A DNA stretch of 64,000 nucleotides from contig NC_030384.2 in assembly GCF_001625215.2 (NCBI RefSeq), forward strand, positions 39,218,390 through 39,282,389, in the 5' to 3' direction. The notes beneath the pieces are model-generated. The model had not been told where the DNA came from and searched no databases. It saw nothing but the letters and a program-made list of their open reading frames with translations. Positions 23,101 to 34,409 of this stretch are shown here, in pieces (the first letter of the stretch is position 1; every line of letters begins with the position of its first letter). The DNA comes from Daucus carota subsp. sativus (lineage: Eukaryota; Streptophyta; Magnoliopsida; Apiales; Apiaceae). Position numbers and translations under genes: made by a program.

Positions 23101-23558
23101 ATGGGTGCTTTTGGAACGTCTCACCAACAGGCACTAGCACAAGTTACGGTTCAGGCTTTACAATGATCACCAAATTCACAGGCTCACAGCCACAGAACCA
23201 GTTAGAATATCCATCATCAGCAGCTCCAGCGGTATCTTTCCCACAGTTTACAGCCTCAGTTTCCACTACATCCGCATACCAGCAAATGCTTACTTCTGTG
23301 CCAGACCACAGTCTTCTGAAGCAATCATCACAGTTGTCTCAGTCTGATGATATGAGGTCCCAACCTTCTTCTTCGACTGTCGACAAGCCTGCGGATGATG
23401 GCTACAACTTGCGAAGTCGATACAAGTGCACACATTCAAACTGTCCAGTCAAGAAGATTGTTGAGCGTGCCCTTGATGGCCAAGTACCTGAAATTGTTTA
23501 CAAAGGCCAGCACAACCTTGAACGACCACAAGCTAACAAGCATAGAAAAGACATCTAA
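23101..23558 (+). pseudogene. WRKY group I (WRKY3/4-like) pseudogene fragment without the WRKYGQK core
   Basis: In one frame 23101-23163 reads [20 protein letters not shown], which matches the segment before the N-terminal WRKY domain in WRKY3/4-type proteins. It then stops, and the homology continues in another frame from about 23190 ([14 protein letters not shown]...), so there is a frameshift. The second frame runs through [12 protein letters not shown] and [10 protein letters not shown] into the zinc-finger half of the N-terminal domain ([20 protein letters not shown], then EIVYKGQHN). Between DGYN and YKC only LRSR remains where about 18 residues including WRKYGQK are expected, so the DNA-contact strand is deleted and its Trp codon (TGG) appears as TTG. 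The final zinc-ligand region HNH is altered to HNL. The C-terminal WRKY domain is absent. It ends in a stop at 23556-23558, where the oppositely oriented decarboxylase relic begins. Not expected to bind DNA. Confidence 0.85.
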
Positions 23559-23563
23559 TTGAA

Positions 23564-23932
23564 TCAGACAACGTTAAAGCCAGTACTAAGAATTTCACCA
23601 AGTAAACCAACAGTACTCCCACTTGAAGGGAAATAAGCAAAGAAGTTAGAACTTTGCCAATGTGTGGTGCCGTGGATAATTTTGTTTTGTACATCTCGGA
23701 GAATTGTTTGAAATGGTTCAGGACTGCATGGGGTGGATTCATGTATGATTTTGTGTAGATAGCCGGTAAAACTTGGCTTCGAACAGGATACTTGTGAGTT
23801 GTGAACTTCATAATAGTAATAGGCCAGAAAATCAATCAAGTGGCATTGCTTTCTGAACTCTCCAGGGTTTAAAGGATTTATCGGAGTTGTAATTAGATTT
23901 ATAAATGCAGATGTTGGTTTAATTAGATGCAT
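23564..23932 (-). pseudogene. Tyrosine/aromatic amino acid decarboxylase 5' fragment
   Basis: The minus strand from the ATG at 23932-23930 encodes about 120 residues that match the N-terminal part of plant tyrosine decarboxylases: [20 protein letters not shown], then [28 protein letters not shown] and [12 protein letters not shown]. Around 23765-23800 the expected KYPVRSQV piece lies in a different frame, so small indels have disturbed that segment. The homology stops abruptly after FNVV at 23564, where family members continue GFNW. The pyridoxal-phosphate lysine and the rest of the roughly 500-residue enzyme are missing. A TATA box (TATATAAAG) lies about 30-40 bases upstream of the ATG (23955-23966), so this is a truncated genomic copy with its promoter rather than a retrocopy. 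Confidence 0.85.
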
Positions 23933-23954
23933 TCATTTATCATCTATGACTCTC

Positions 23955-23966
23955 TTTATATATTGG
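23955..23966 (-). promoter_or_regulatory. TATA box of the decarboxylase relic
   Basis: On the minus strand the sequence reads AATATATAAAGAGAG, about 30 bases upstream of the relic start codon. It is a good plant TATA match and may still drive transcription toward the WRKY fragment. Confidence 0.45.
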
Positions 23967-24346
23967 GACTCATTGGTTTTTGACAAGCACTTTGTCAGTC
24001 TGGCTGGACCTAAAGCCCTTTTTGGCAAGCACCGTGTCTACCTAGCAACAATAGTAATTCAAATGTGATCCGGTAGAGCAGAGAAGAGCGACACTATACA
24101 ATTACGGAAGTTTAATATTCTCTGTTGTTCTTTATAAAATTAAACTTTGAAATTTTGAACATAACAGCGAGTACTAGCATGGTCTCAGTACTTCTGTTTT
24201 TTTGGTTCATACTTCATACTTAGCTCGCTAAAGGAAAAAATGTTTCCTGCTATGCACGTTGGTCTCACTCTACAACAACTACTCTAATTTGGTACCCCAC
24301 CAATTTTGTACAACCAAATCATTATTTTAAAAAGTCCACTTTGTTA

Positions 24347-24605
24347 CTCCCTCCGTCTCTTAATACTTTTCCTTTTTGCTTTTATCACGTTTACCAACAC
24401 GTATTTTTGATCGTTAATATCTTTAATTTTATATTAGTATTAAATATAAAAATTTCACCGTATTAAAGTACTCATGAATACGAATCTAACAAGATCACTC
24501 ATGACTATATTTAATCTTATAGATTAGACGAAAATTAGTAATTTATCTCATGTTATGAACAGTCCCGACATTTCAAACGAGAAAAATAAATAGAATCCGA
24601 GGGAG
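24347..24605. mobile_element. Stowaway-like MITE (about 259 bp)
   Basis: The left end CTCCCTCCGTCTCTTAAT is preceded by TA, and the right end is ATCCGAGGGAG. The right flank is TG, so the duplication has decayed. Non-coding. Confidence 0.55.
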
Positions 24606-25129
24606 TGTCAAGAACCTGATTTAACAGATGATGTTTGCTTATTGCTTATGTATAGATGTACCTTTTTGCTGTCCTTATTCTATTCGGATTTACACTGACG
24701 ATTGTTGCTGCCTTTTTTAATGGTGAATGAATTTGGTCAAAGCAATCCACAACTAATCTGTCTATTTTTTCCGTTTGCAACAGCAAGTGAACATATGATG
24801 GCTTCGCAAGTGTTTATTTATTTGTGAGAAATATCATAAATAAAAATTACTCAAATAATTATGATTTTCAACTTTCCATATTCTTTCTTATATGTCGGAA
24901 TTGACTTATAAACTATTTTATGAACTTTCATGTAGATTTTAACACTACTACAAAAAAAAAATTAATATGACACAAAATATCACCTATCTATTCATATTAA
25001 AGGATGAATCATAAAAAATATAGGTTAAGCTTAACAAAATGATTTTTTAGATTCCCCATATACGTTTAACTATTATAATAATATATATGTCATGATTTCG
25101 TTTTTTTAACAACAAATTATAATTGGTTA

Positions 25130-25378
25130 CTCCCTCCGTCCGCCTGAGTTATATACATTGGAAGACAGGGACGCGTCACGGAATTTAATGCTCCTCTAAA
25201 GTATAGTTCTATAACTTATTTTTAAGAATTTTTCTTTTTTGAATAAAAATTTGAATGTTATATTTTTATACAAAAAACAAAAAATTTAGAATTAAATTAT
25301 AGAACTATATTTTGTAAGAGTATTGAAATGCGTGTCGAGCGGTAAAAAAACGTATAGAATTAAATAGAATAGAGGGAG
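25130..25378. mobile_element. Stowaway-type MITE (249 bp)
   Basis: The ends CTCCCTCCGTCCG and AATAGAGGGAG are inverted partners with TA on both flanks (25128-25129, 25379-25380). Its interior (ATTGAAATGCGTGTCGANC) is shared with the element at 9749-9857, so the two are one family. Confidence 0.65.
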
Positions 25379-27242
25379 TATATATTACCACCAAATAATT
25401 TAAAATTTTTTTTATTATACCATAAGCACAAACCCTAAATGTGAGACACTAAATACTAATCCCGTAAAATATATATTATTTTTATTAAATTCCCATTGAA
25501 TAAAAAGTTGTTGATAAGTGGAAAATCTAGGAGCATAAATGGTGATGTCCACTTATTTCATTGAATCATGTTCATTTTTAATTGTTGATAAGTGGAAAAT
25601 TAACAATATATGAATTATAAAATATATGAATATCTTTTAATGGTCCTCTGCATATTTATAAATTCAAATATAAAAAATGACAATCAATAATTGAAAAAAA
25701 TTATGATTTTCAACTCATCAAATTATGACTTAGAAGCTGCGGATTATAAGCTCATAAACTGGGATTATAAGCCGATCATATTGAAATTTACTCTAAAAAT
25801 AATTAAAAGAAATTTGTGATGGTTAATTTATAATCATTAATCAACGGTAAAAATTGGCGAGTATGGAGATAATTTAACTTTTTTTTTATGATACCCCTCA
25901 GTCTATACCCCTCAGTCTCAATATACATAAAAAGAGAAAAAAATTTGTCCCCTCTTACATGTTCTTCTCTTCTTTCAACACAAATTTATCTCTATATTTA
26001 TTGTGATTTTTTTAAACTCAACTTTATTCTCATTTCTCAATGCACTAAATCCGTCTTATTTTACATGTCCATTTTCAAAATAAATTTTGTCTCTATTTAA
26101 ATGTCCATTTTACATTTTCAAAACAAAATTAATGATAATTTTTCAAATATATCATCATAGTTTCTATTTTCAAGCCTTAACTTATTAAAAATTTAATTGA
26201 ATTCACATTTTTAATACATTAATTAGGGGTATTCCACCATTTTCAAGACATTAGTCAGAGGTATTCAAAAAAAAATTTAGATAATCAATTATTTGTTGGT
26301 ATGTGTGTTTTTTTTCTTCAAAATGGACATTTAAAGGGGGACGGAGGGGGTAGTTTTTTTTCAAACTCAACTATATTCTCACTTTTCAATACACTAATTA
26401 ATGATATATGAGATAAATCATACGTCATCTGTCCCATTTAATTCTATTCGTTTCTTTTTCACTGACGCACTTCAATGCTCCTATAATTTACAGTTCTATC
26501 ACTTATTTTGAATATTTTCCTTTTCTGAATAAAAATATAACATTCAAATTTTTATTCAGTAAAATAAAATCTTAAAATTAAGTCCGTGCAAAGTCTCCGT
26601 TTCCCAATATATATAACTGAGGGGGCGGAGAAAATATTTAACTAACTTTTTTTTAATATGGGTGCTTTTTTAAAAAGAATATAGATGTATATTGAGACGG
26701 AAGAGTATTTATCAAAAAAGATATCTGATATGACACAAAATATCACATATATTTTGACGTTAAAAGGATGAATCATCAAAAATAGTCCTGACAAACTTCT
26801 TTCGTATACCTAAAATTTTATTATTTTTATAAATGAAATAATAGACTCCTCTCCCGTTAGTTTATGCTAATATTTAAATATATAAACATGAAACTGCTTC
26901 TTCTCTTTTATTATTATCAATTACACATAAGTATAGGCATGGAGACAACATCATTATCTTTTCTTGATTATTGTGCAACAATGCTTCAATGACAACTTTT
27001 AAGTATATACAAGTGTTTGTCAAAAAAAAAAAAAAAGGTATATACAAGTGTGTTAAATAAGTCACACGGTCTTTACCCCACACAGATGCATTGAGGACAC
27101 TTCTCTTCTTCCACTTTTCTTTACCATATCTAGAACAAACCGCCCAACTACATCACCTATATTAACAAATCTTCTTTTTCATGCACTGGATTCTCCAAAG
27201 ATCCTTCACCCATTAACACATACTCGGTTTTGAACAAACGTT

Positions 27243-28842
27243 TGTACAATAATAATGCAAGAATAATCAACTTTGTAATAATTTATGATTTGTTAATAAT
27301 ATTATATAAATATTTAAATAGCCTATATTTTTTAAGAAGGGTAGTTGAGAATTATATCATAATCTAATTGGCAATATAAATCCACTTTGCTATAAAGAAC
27401 ACATTTGGTTTTATTTTCAAAAAGTGTTTATTGTTTATTTGTGAGAAATTAATTATAAATAAAAATTAATATTTGCTCGCAACACATATCTACTCCCAAC
27501 TCATTACACGAGTGAGAGTGATATGTACTCAAGCGTTGAATTGGGAGTCATGTGTCAGAGTTCTTTAGACTATCTGCAGCAGTTCTACTCGAGTGTATAG
27601 AATTAATATTACTCAATTATAAATTCATTTTCAGCAAATGAACAGGAAGTTAGTAAACAAGCCCATTCCATATTCTAAGTACGGCCTGCCATATATTTTG
27701 TCCATTAATTTATTATAGGAGCAAACATAAGTCCACTGCGTTCATTTATTATCACAGCAAATGTTCAAAAGCTCCTCTGTATAATTTGTTTAATACATCT
27801 CCCCAAGCACTTTCAAATTAACTTTCAGAAAAGATTATTCCATAATCATAGCAATAATGTCTGGAAACCAATTTTAATAGCATACCTTATTAAAAATCGC
27901 CTAGATAAAAACATAAATACAATTACGGAAGAAATGAACCTTATTTTTATTAAACACTCCCATTTCAAATTTAACTTGCTAATCCGGTTTACTACATATA
28001 TCACCCAACTACTTTGATATAGCGCGAAACATAAGTCCATCCAATATGTCTTTTTATTAATTCTGCAAATGAGGAACTGTACTTCAATTTCTTTGTCGTA
28101 CTTTAGTATATACGATTATTTTTAAAAAAGTTATTAAAAATTTAATTATTTTACAATAGTTATTTGGTCACGGAAAAAAGGATTTGTCGGTATTTCATAA
28201 TTCCTGTAATTGTCATAGTTTTACATATTTTTCTTAATGTAACAAAAAAAACAATTTGTTAATAACATTACCTCATAATGGAAATATTTCAAAAAGTTGT
28301 ATAATTTTATAAATTCTGTCTGAAAATATGTTTATATTAATTAAAATCTTTTTGAAAAGTATAATTAATAAATTAATTATTAATTTAAATTTTATTATAA
28401 ATTTGATATGTTCAAATCATCATGAAAGAAAAATATGTTTATATTAATTGAAATCTTTAAAAAAATATAATTTTAAATTTAATAAAACTAAAAATTAATT
28501 TATATTTTATTATAATTTGATATGTTAAAATCATGATAATATTTAGAATATATATACTTAAAATCGAGGCGTGGTCGCTCGGCCACGCCGAGGAACCTTG
28601 GTATAATAATTATGCAAGAATGATCAATTTTAATTATTAAAAAAAATAAAATTTGTTAGTACTATTACCTCATAATTATTACCTCATAATGTAAATATTT
28701 CAAGAAAGTTATATAATTTTATAAACCTATGTAAAGCGGGCAAAAAATCCACTTTACTATGAACAATATGTTTGATTTAATTTTAAAAAAAGTGTTTATT
28801 ATTTATTTGTAAGAAATTATTTACAAATAAAAATTAATATAT
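27243..28842. repeat. Pair of dispersed direct repeats of about 230 bp
   Basis: Copy one (27243-27471) and copy two (28600-28842) share in order ATAATNATGCAAGAATNATCAA, a TTTGTTAATANTATT segment, AAATCCACTTTNCTAT and AAAGTGTTTATTNTTTATTTGT. They are diverged by substitutions and short indels. Parts of the same sequence recur near 24810 and 28250. A mobile origin is possible but no termini are visible. Confidence 0.55.
28568..28589. other. GC-rich hairpin in an AT-rich desert
   Basis: GGCGTGG and CCACGCC form a 7-bp stem with an 8-base loop (TCGCTCGG). It lies in sequence that is otherwise almost all A and T and directly precedes the second copy of the dispersed repeat. Confidence 0.5.
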
Positions 28843-29212
28843 TTCTACCTAATAATAGATTGATCAAATTTTGACACTTTTAAATATCATAATATATACA
28901 TTTTTCTTTACTATATATTTGTGTTACAAATATATTTTTATGGGTTGATTATTTAAATTTTTTACTACTCCCTCTGTATTTTATATTTGACGTTTTGACT
29001 TTGGGCATGTACTTTTAAGTGATTTGGCCCCGTAGTTAAAAAATATAATTTGTTAAATTTTTTTTCCAGGCTAAAAATATATAATTAATATCTTAATTCA
29101 CAAAAAGATAATCAAAAATAATAATTATATTATATTTTAATTAACACCGAAAAATCAATTAAAATTAATAATATTTCAAATAATAAAAGAAGAAATAACA
29201 ATTTCCTCTTAA

Positions 29213-30205
29213 CGTGAGGCCATTTTTGATGTATGGGCCCAATTGGTTAAATACGAATGCTTACTGTCGGTATGTACCTACTCAATATTACTAACAAATT
29301 GTTATCATAGCACTCACGGATAGGTTTCTCTGTGGGCTTTTAGTTTAAAGAGCAGTCATCACAGGTTAGAAACTTGAAGAAATCAAGTATGTTGGCCTTG
29401 GCCACGCAAACCAAAATCAAAAGATGAAGTAGTGATATAGAAAAGTGAAGTAAGAAACCGAGCAGGAATTCTGTATTGGGATGGTGAAAAGTGAGGGTTC
29501 TTTCGTTTAAGGAGTACTCCCTCGACTTTGAAAATATGATTTTGCATTGAAAGTTAAAGTGGACAAATAATTTGAAACAAAAAATTTTCTGAACATGTAA
29601 ATTGAAACGGAGGGAGTATTTTTTGATTAGTAACTAAACAATTCAAAATAAAACTTCCTGAACGGTTAATTGGCAATAGCGGTTGTTAATTATTATTATT
29701 TTTATTTCAGTTATGTGAACTAAAATTCGATTGTATAATACCAATAAAAATTAAATGACCGTAAATATTTTAATCTAAGCAAAAAACCATCAGAATTAAT
29801 CATGTTAATTATTTGATGATCTCAATTAAATACGTGAGCCAAAAACGAAGAGTTGAAGAGAAGATAACTTAAAAAATATCATTGTTTAAGTTCTAAGTTT
29901 TTAATACGAATAAATATATATATTTCAATTCGATCCAAAAATTAATTTGAAATAAAATTATTAAGTATGTGGTTGGGTCATATTAAGATGTGATATGTGT
30001 TTCACAAAGTTATAACGCCAATTAAGTGAAAAGAAAAATTTGCAATTCCCTCCTAGCGTTAGCGCAATTGTTATGCTTGGGCCCAATTGGTTAAATAAGA
30101 ATGCTCACTGTGTTTCGTATATACCTATGCAGTATCAAACAGAAATTCTTAGGGACTTATGGTAGCACTTTAGAAGAGGCTTTTGTGTGGGCCTTTTGTT
30201 TGAAA
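29213..30205. repeat. Pair of diverged direct repeats of about 140 bp
   Basis: Segments 29213-29345 and 30053-30205 share GGGCCCAATTGGTTAAATA, AATGCTNACTGT, TAGCACT and GTGGGC(C)TTTTNGTTT in the same order and strand. They mark an old tandem duplication. Neither copy codes for protein. Confidence 0.55.
29517..29616. mobile_element. Minimal Stowaway-type MITE (100 bp)
   Basis: The ends CTCCCTCGACTTTGAAAAT and CGGAGGGAG are weakly inverted partners, with TA on both flanks (29515-29516, 29617-29618). Non-coding. Confidence 0.5.
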
Positions 30206-30429
30206 AATTTCCATTCAACTTTTTTCCTGTACTCCTGAGTAAGAATATACCGGCGGTAGCCGGGCAAAAGTCCTAGTTTTAATAAGTAGCAAAGGCAAGT
30301 AGGTGGTGAACTGGGAGTACTTGGCGAATGTGAAAGAGAGCAAGAAAAGAGAGGATTTTGGGGAGACTTTAATGCAAAGGTGAGGAGGCAAGGAAGGTCA
30401 CTCACAATCACATGTCGATGAATATAGTA

Positions 30430-30660
30430 GTATTCTCTCTGTCTCAATAAATTATATACATTGGGATCGGACACAGAGACCAGAAATGAGTAAAATTAGA
30501 TGGAAAGTTGATAAAGTGATGGGACCCACATATTTTTTAATGATAGATTTGAGATAGTGGAGTAAAGTAGTGAGTGTTATAATATTTTAATTATCATATA
30601 ATAGAGATAGTGAGAGAATGTAGTGGGTGTAGGAGAGTTTTATATTATAAAAAATTGTTA
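30430..30660. mobile_element. Partial Stowaway-type MITE, inverted copy of the 300-bp family
   Basis: A CTCTCTGTCTCAATAAATT end at 30433 is followed by GAAATGAGTAAAATTAGATG, TGGGACCCACAT and AGATTTGAGATAGTGGAG, which are the reverse complements of blocks in the elements at 31862 and 43502. The far end is degraded. Confidence 0.5.
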
Positions 30661-31129
30661 ATTTGGAAATATATATAAATGATTGGACATCCCAAAAAAG
30701 AAACAGAATAGAATTGATTGGGATCGGAGCCTATTGTAATAAAATGCTCTATTGCCAAGCACACGCGGTTTTGCTACCACTTTATTATAGTCAACGGCAG
30801 ATCCTCTTTTACTATTTGTATATACAATCGATGTCGGGAAATTTTTTTTTTATCTTTTTTTTTTGAAAATGAGAATAAATCTCAACAAGAATCGGCAATT
30901 CACCGTGATAATTCTTTCATTCAAGAAAACTTATTACCTAACCGTCGGACATGCAAGATGACCGGGGAAATTTAGACAATAAAACTTTAATGTCCGAAAA
31001 GAAAACCGGCCTTCTTCCAAGAATCCTGAAAATAAAACAAGAGAAAACAAAAAGAATATAAGTCGATATATTTAACAGATTACATCAAAATATTCCCACA
31101 ATTATGATAACTCATGATTGAGACAATTA

Positions 31130-31330
31130 ATCTCTTAATTAAGGCATCATAATAAAATATTAATATCCTTAATTAAGACACAATTAACGCCCTCAAATAA
31201 GGCCCAATTAACGCCCTCAATAAAGAGGCACAATTTACGCCCTCAATAATTGAGGCACAATTTATGCCCTCAATAAAGAGGTATAATTAACGAGGCACAA
31301 TTACCGCCCTCAATTAAGGCACAATTAGCG
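31130..31330. repeat. Minisatellite with CAATTAACGCCCTCAATAA-type units
   Basis: About seven imperfect units of roughly 23-33 bases repeat the motif (A/C)ACAATTNACGCCCTCAATAA with or without AGAGG. The array lies just beside GC-richer sequence (31340-31420). No coding frame. Confidence 0.75.
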
Positions 31331-31637
31331 CGCTTTCCTTTCTGAAACCGGATCTGGATCCCGTCCTGAAACCGCCGTCACCGCCACCATCGGCCACCAC
31401 CGCTATGCTATCGATCAAGTTGCCTCGTCGTATGCAAAGCGAACAACGAAGCGTATCACATGTAACACGAAAAATCGCCAAAAACATCAAAAACCAAACA
31501 AAACACAGGGATTAAACAAACAAACAAATACACACAAACAAATAAGATTAAATTCAACACCTTTCGCAATTCCACTCAAAATCATGAGAAAAAGAAAGAA
31601 TATTGTAAATAATTGTAATAAAAAGGCATACTCGTTG

Positions 31638-31700
31638 AGACATGAGGAACCCCATAAGATTTGAAAGTCGGAGCAGCATCATGTGACAAACCCATCTTCT
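31638..31700 (-). CDS. Possible orphan first exon (uncertain)
   Basis: On the minus strand an ATG near 31698, preceded by a purine-rich leader with GAGAGAGAG, opens MGLSHDAAPTFKSYGVPHVS and reaches a donor-like GTATGC near 31634. The following sequence is T-rich like an intron. I do not recognise the peptide and find no later exon to the left, so this may be a captured or orphaned first exon, or chance. Confidence 0.2.
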
Positions 31701-31861
31701 TAATTGCCCCTCTCTCTCGATCTTTTTCTCTTTGAATTATGTATAGGAAACTAATTTCAGATCGCTTTTAACGTGAGGTTCTGTAATTGCTTTGGCCCCA
31801 AGTTAGCCGGCCATGATTTTGAATACACGCTGACTAAATGATTCATGTAAATATAATAGTA

Positions 31862-32165
31862 CTCCCTCTGTCCCTCTCATTTCTTTACGGTTACTATTTT
31901 GAGATGTCCCTCTCATTTCTTTACGTTACTATAAATAGTAAGTTTTTCCCATCATTACACTCACTATCTTCCTCTACTATCACATATTTAACAATAAAAA
32001 CTACTATTACACCCACTACTTTCCTCCACTATCTCAAATCTATCATTAAATATTGATATGTCCCACCACTTTACCCACTTTTTATCTAACTTTACTCATT
32101 TTTCATACATTGTCTTGGTCTCCGTGTCCCCCTCTAATGTAAAGAATTGAGGGGGACGGAGGGAG
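31862..32165. mobile_element. Stowaway-type MITE, 300-bp family, copy 1
   Basis: The ends CTCCCTCTGTCCCTCTCATT and GGGGGACGGAGGGAG are inverted partners with TA on both flanks (31860-31861, 32166-32167). The interior is shared with 43502-43801 (CACCCACTACTTTCCTCCAC, GTCCCACCACT, TTGGTCTCCGTGTCCC). Confidence 0.8.
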
Positions 32166-32301
32166 TATGTGTCTTGAGTTTCATGTAGTGCTTGGTGAAA
32201 AGGGGTGCTGAAATAAAGAAAAACGCAATGGAGAGAAAAATAGATCACATAACGAAACTGTAGTTGATAATTCCTTAGAACTTATCGATGTCGGGAAATT
32301 T

Positions 32302-34340
32302 GTGCTATTTGTTTTGCATAATCGTGTTTTATCGATACCGATTGTTTTTCGGTGTGATCTTAACACCAATGATATTCAAATGTAATAATTTGTTTGATGT
32401 GATCTCAGTACTGATGATATTGAGATATGGTTATCGGTTTACTCTCCTAAGTCTGATATGTTTGGATTGGACACAAATACTAAGAAAAATGTATAAAAAT
32501 ATATAAAATAATGATAAAATGATCGGATCCTGAAAAAGTAAAAAGCGGCATGTGGTTGGGGTTTTGATATTATAAAGATTATTATTTTGAGAAAATTGTG
32601 GAATTTAAACAATTGAGTGACACATCCGAAAGGAAAAGTATACAAAAATCAAAGAGCCTGAGGGAGAGTAACGTACTTAGGATCCATTACGGAGAAGAAA
32701 GGATCAGCTTTTACCTCTTATTCGTACATGTTATTCCATGGTTTGTAGTTTCATTCCATTGGGAAGGGAATCATTATCAACTGGATAGTCTGGAATCAAG
32801 TAGGTAATAGAGAGGGAAAACGACTTGTAGGTCATGCTTAGCTGATCTTTCCAGCTGCGCGCGCATTCTAAATAATGTTCTACTCCAGTTGACAACTACA
32901 TTCATCAATTCTAGGATGGCCCTGTGAGACATTAACAAATGCAATTATATGCAGAAGAAACAAATCTCTACGTACAATGATTACCAATTACCCAGCCTTT
33001 ATATCACTATTATTATTATATTTATAATTTATCCTTTTGGGTTTGAAAATACCACAAAATTTATTGCAAAAGATTGACTATCGATAAGGAATCGTAATAC
33101 ACCAATTCAAGGATCACTAAGTTCTGAAACTCCTCCACTTAAGATGATACATAAGAGAAAAGAAATCAGTGTGATGGAAGTTGTATGAATTATTATATAT
33201 AAATTTTCCCCATGAGGTTGCAATAATTGGACCTGGTTTGGACCAGGGACTAGGAGGACGTTCATAGTCAAGTCATTACGTATAAAAAGTTGTTGGAAGA
33301 GAGTGACGGTGGTGTCAAACTTAATATTCCATCATAGCCAAGTTGTGAAGTTTATTTGTGTTGTTTATTATGAAGTTATCCGAAAGTAAGTATGAATATA
33401 GTTGAAGATTGTGGAGCTGCTTATACAAAATGGCTCCTACATACCTTTTAATAAACATTAAAAAAAGTACAGAGGATTCAAAGGATGCTGCGGGACTCCA
33501 GTTTGCCTAACATAGTTACTAAGGAATACAGAGTTTACAATCCATAGTAACTGATATATTGTATTAACAAAATAAAACAATCTAAATGAAGGCCATATCT
33601 TCAGTTAACTATGTTCATATCTCAACAAATTTATCAGAAACAGGGCACAGGAGTATTTTCAAGGTTATGAGTTGATGTTACCTATGATTTATTTGTCTAG
33701 GTAATTGATGGCCGTAAGGATTTTAAGCGAGGTCTGTAGCCTTCATGGTTAATTTTGTGGTTTATGTGTGTGGTGCTTAAAAACTCTGCAGAGGGGACTT
33801 TCCAGGTGCTGAGAGGGTTAGTCTACTCTATAGATGAATGAGGACAAGCTATTCTGGGCAGGTGGAGTCTAACCCCAATTTTCCGGGATGACTTGGTGTT
33901 GGGGAAGCTGCCACGTGTCCAACTACTTGAGGGTTGCCAGCAGGAAGCTTACAAGCTATTTTGTCACCTGTTCATACGAAGCCTCCGGGTTATTTGGGAG
34001 AGGCCTATCCCAAAGGGGGCCGTAGGCTTCGGGGAACATCGGTCGTAGGCAGTGTTTGAGAGCCTACGGTTTTACATGCCATCAGTAATCAAATAATAAA
34101 AATTGTAAGATGCAAACAATACAATGAGATAAAAACAAAAGGGTAGATTAAATATACATGGGCTTCTGACTGTTTATGGAAGCTGCTTGTTTGTGTCATA
34201 AACAACTAAACGATTAGCTATTTCATAGGACTTTCAAAAGCAGTAACAATCAACACTTTGCTCCAGAAAAATGATTGAAGAACAGCTTAGTTATAACTAA
34301 ATATTTACCATAACAAAAGAGTTTCAACAAAACAAAATAT
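32302..34340. other. Gene-free spacer with a GC-richer island
   Basis: Mostly AT-rich and unremarkable. From 33700 to 34075 the composition rises clearly in G and C; there an inverted pair CCGTAGGCT (34021) and AGCCTACGG (34062-34070) can form a hairpin. The island may be a piece of a larger repeat; I cannot assign a family. No coding frame is supported. Confidence 0.4.
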
Positions 34341-34409
34341 ATTGTACTGACTGTCTGACTCATACTCGATATAAATGTTGAAGCACTCTTTATTTAAACA
34401 ACTATTTAC

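Larger units (their letters stand above)
23967..30430. other. Repeat-rich gene-free region
   Basis: About 6.5 kb of AT-rich DNA without a supportable gene. It holds several Stowaway MITEs (24347-24605, 25130-25378, 29517-29616), eroded MITE ends near 26340-26460 and 28971, a pair of 230-bp dispersed direct repeats (27243 and 28600), a GC-rich hairpin (28568-28589) and a pair of 140-bp repeats (29213 and 30053). Short open frames here are all AT-rich and featureless. Confidence 0.5.
30827..32301. repeat. Exact 18-bp direct repeat flanking a 1.4-kb block
   Basis: ATCGATGTCGGGAAATTT occurs identically at 30827-30844 and 32284-32301. The block between them contains a minisatellite, a possible orphan exon and a MITE. 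The meaning is unknown; it could be a trace of duplication, insertion or chance. Confidence 0.5.

Noticed and set aside
30157-30474. Minus-strand frame of 105 codons
   Set aside because: Overlaps a Stowaway MITE end and a duplicated spacer segment; no coding character.
31130-31330. CRISPR-like array
   Set aside because: Units are contiguous and imperfect with no unique spacers; this is a minisatellite in a plant genome.
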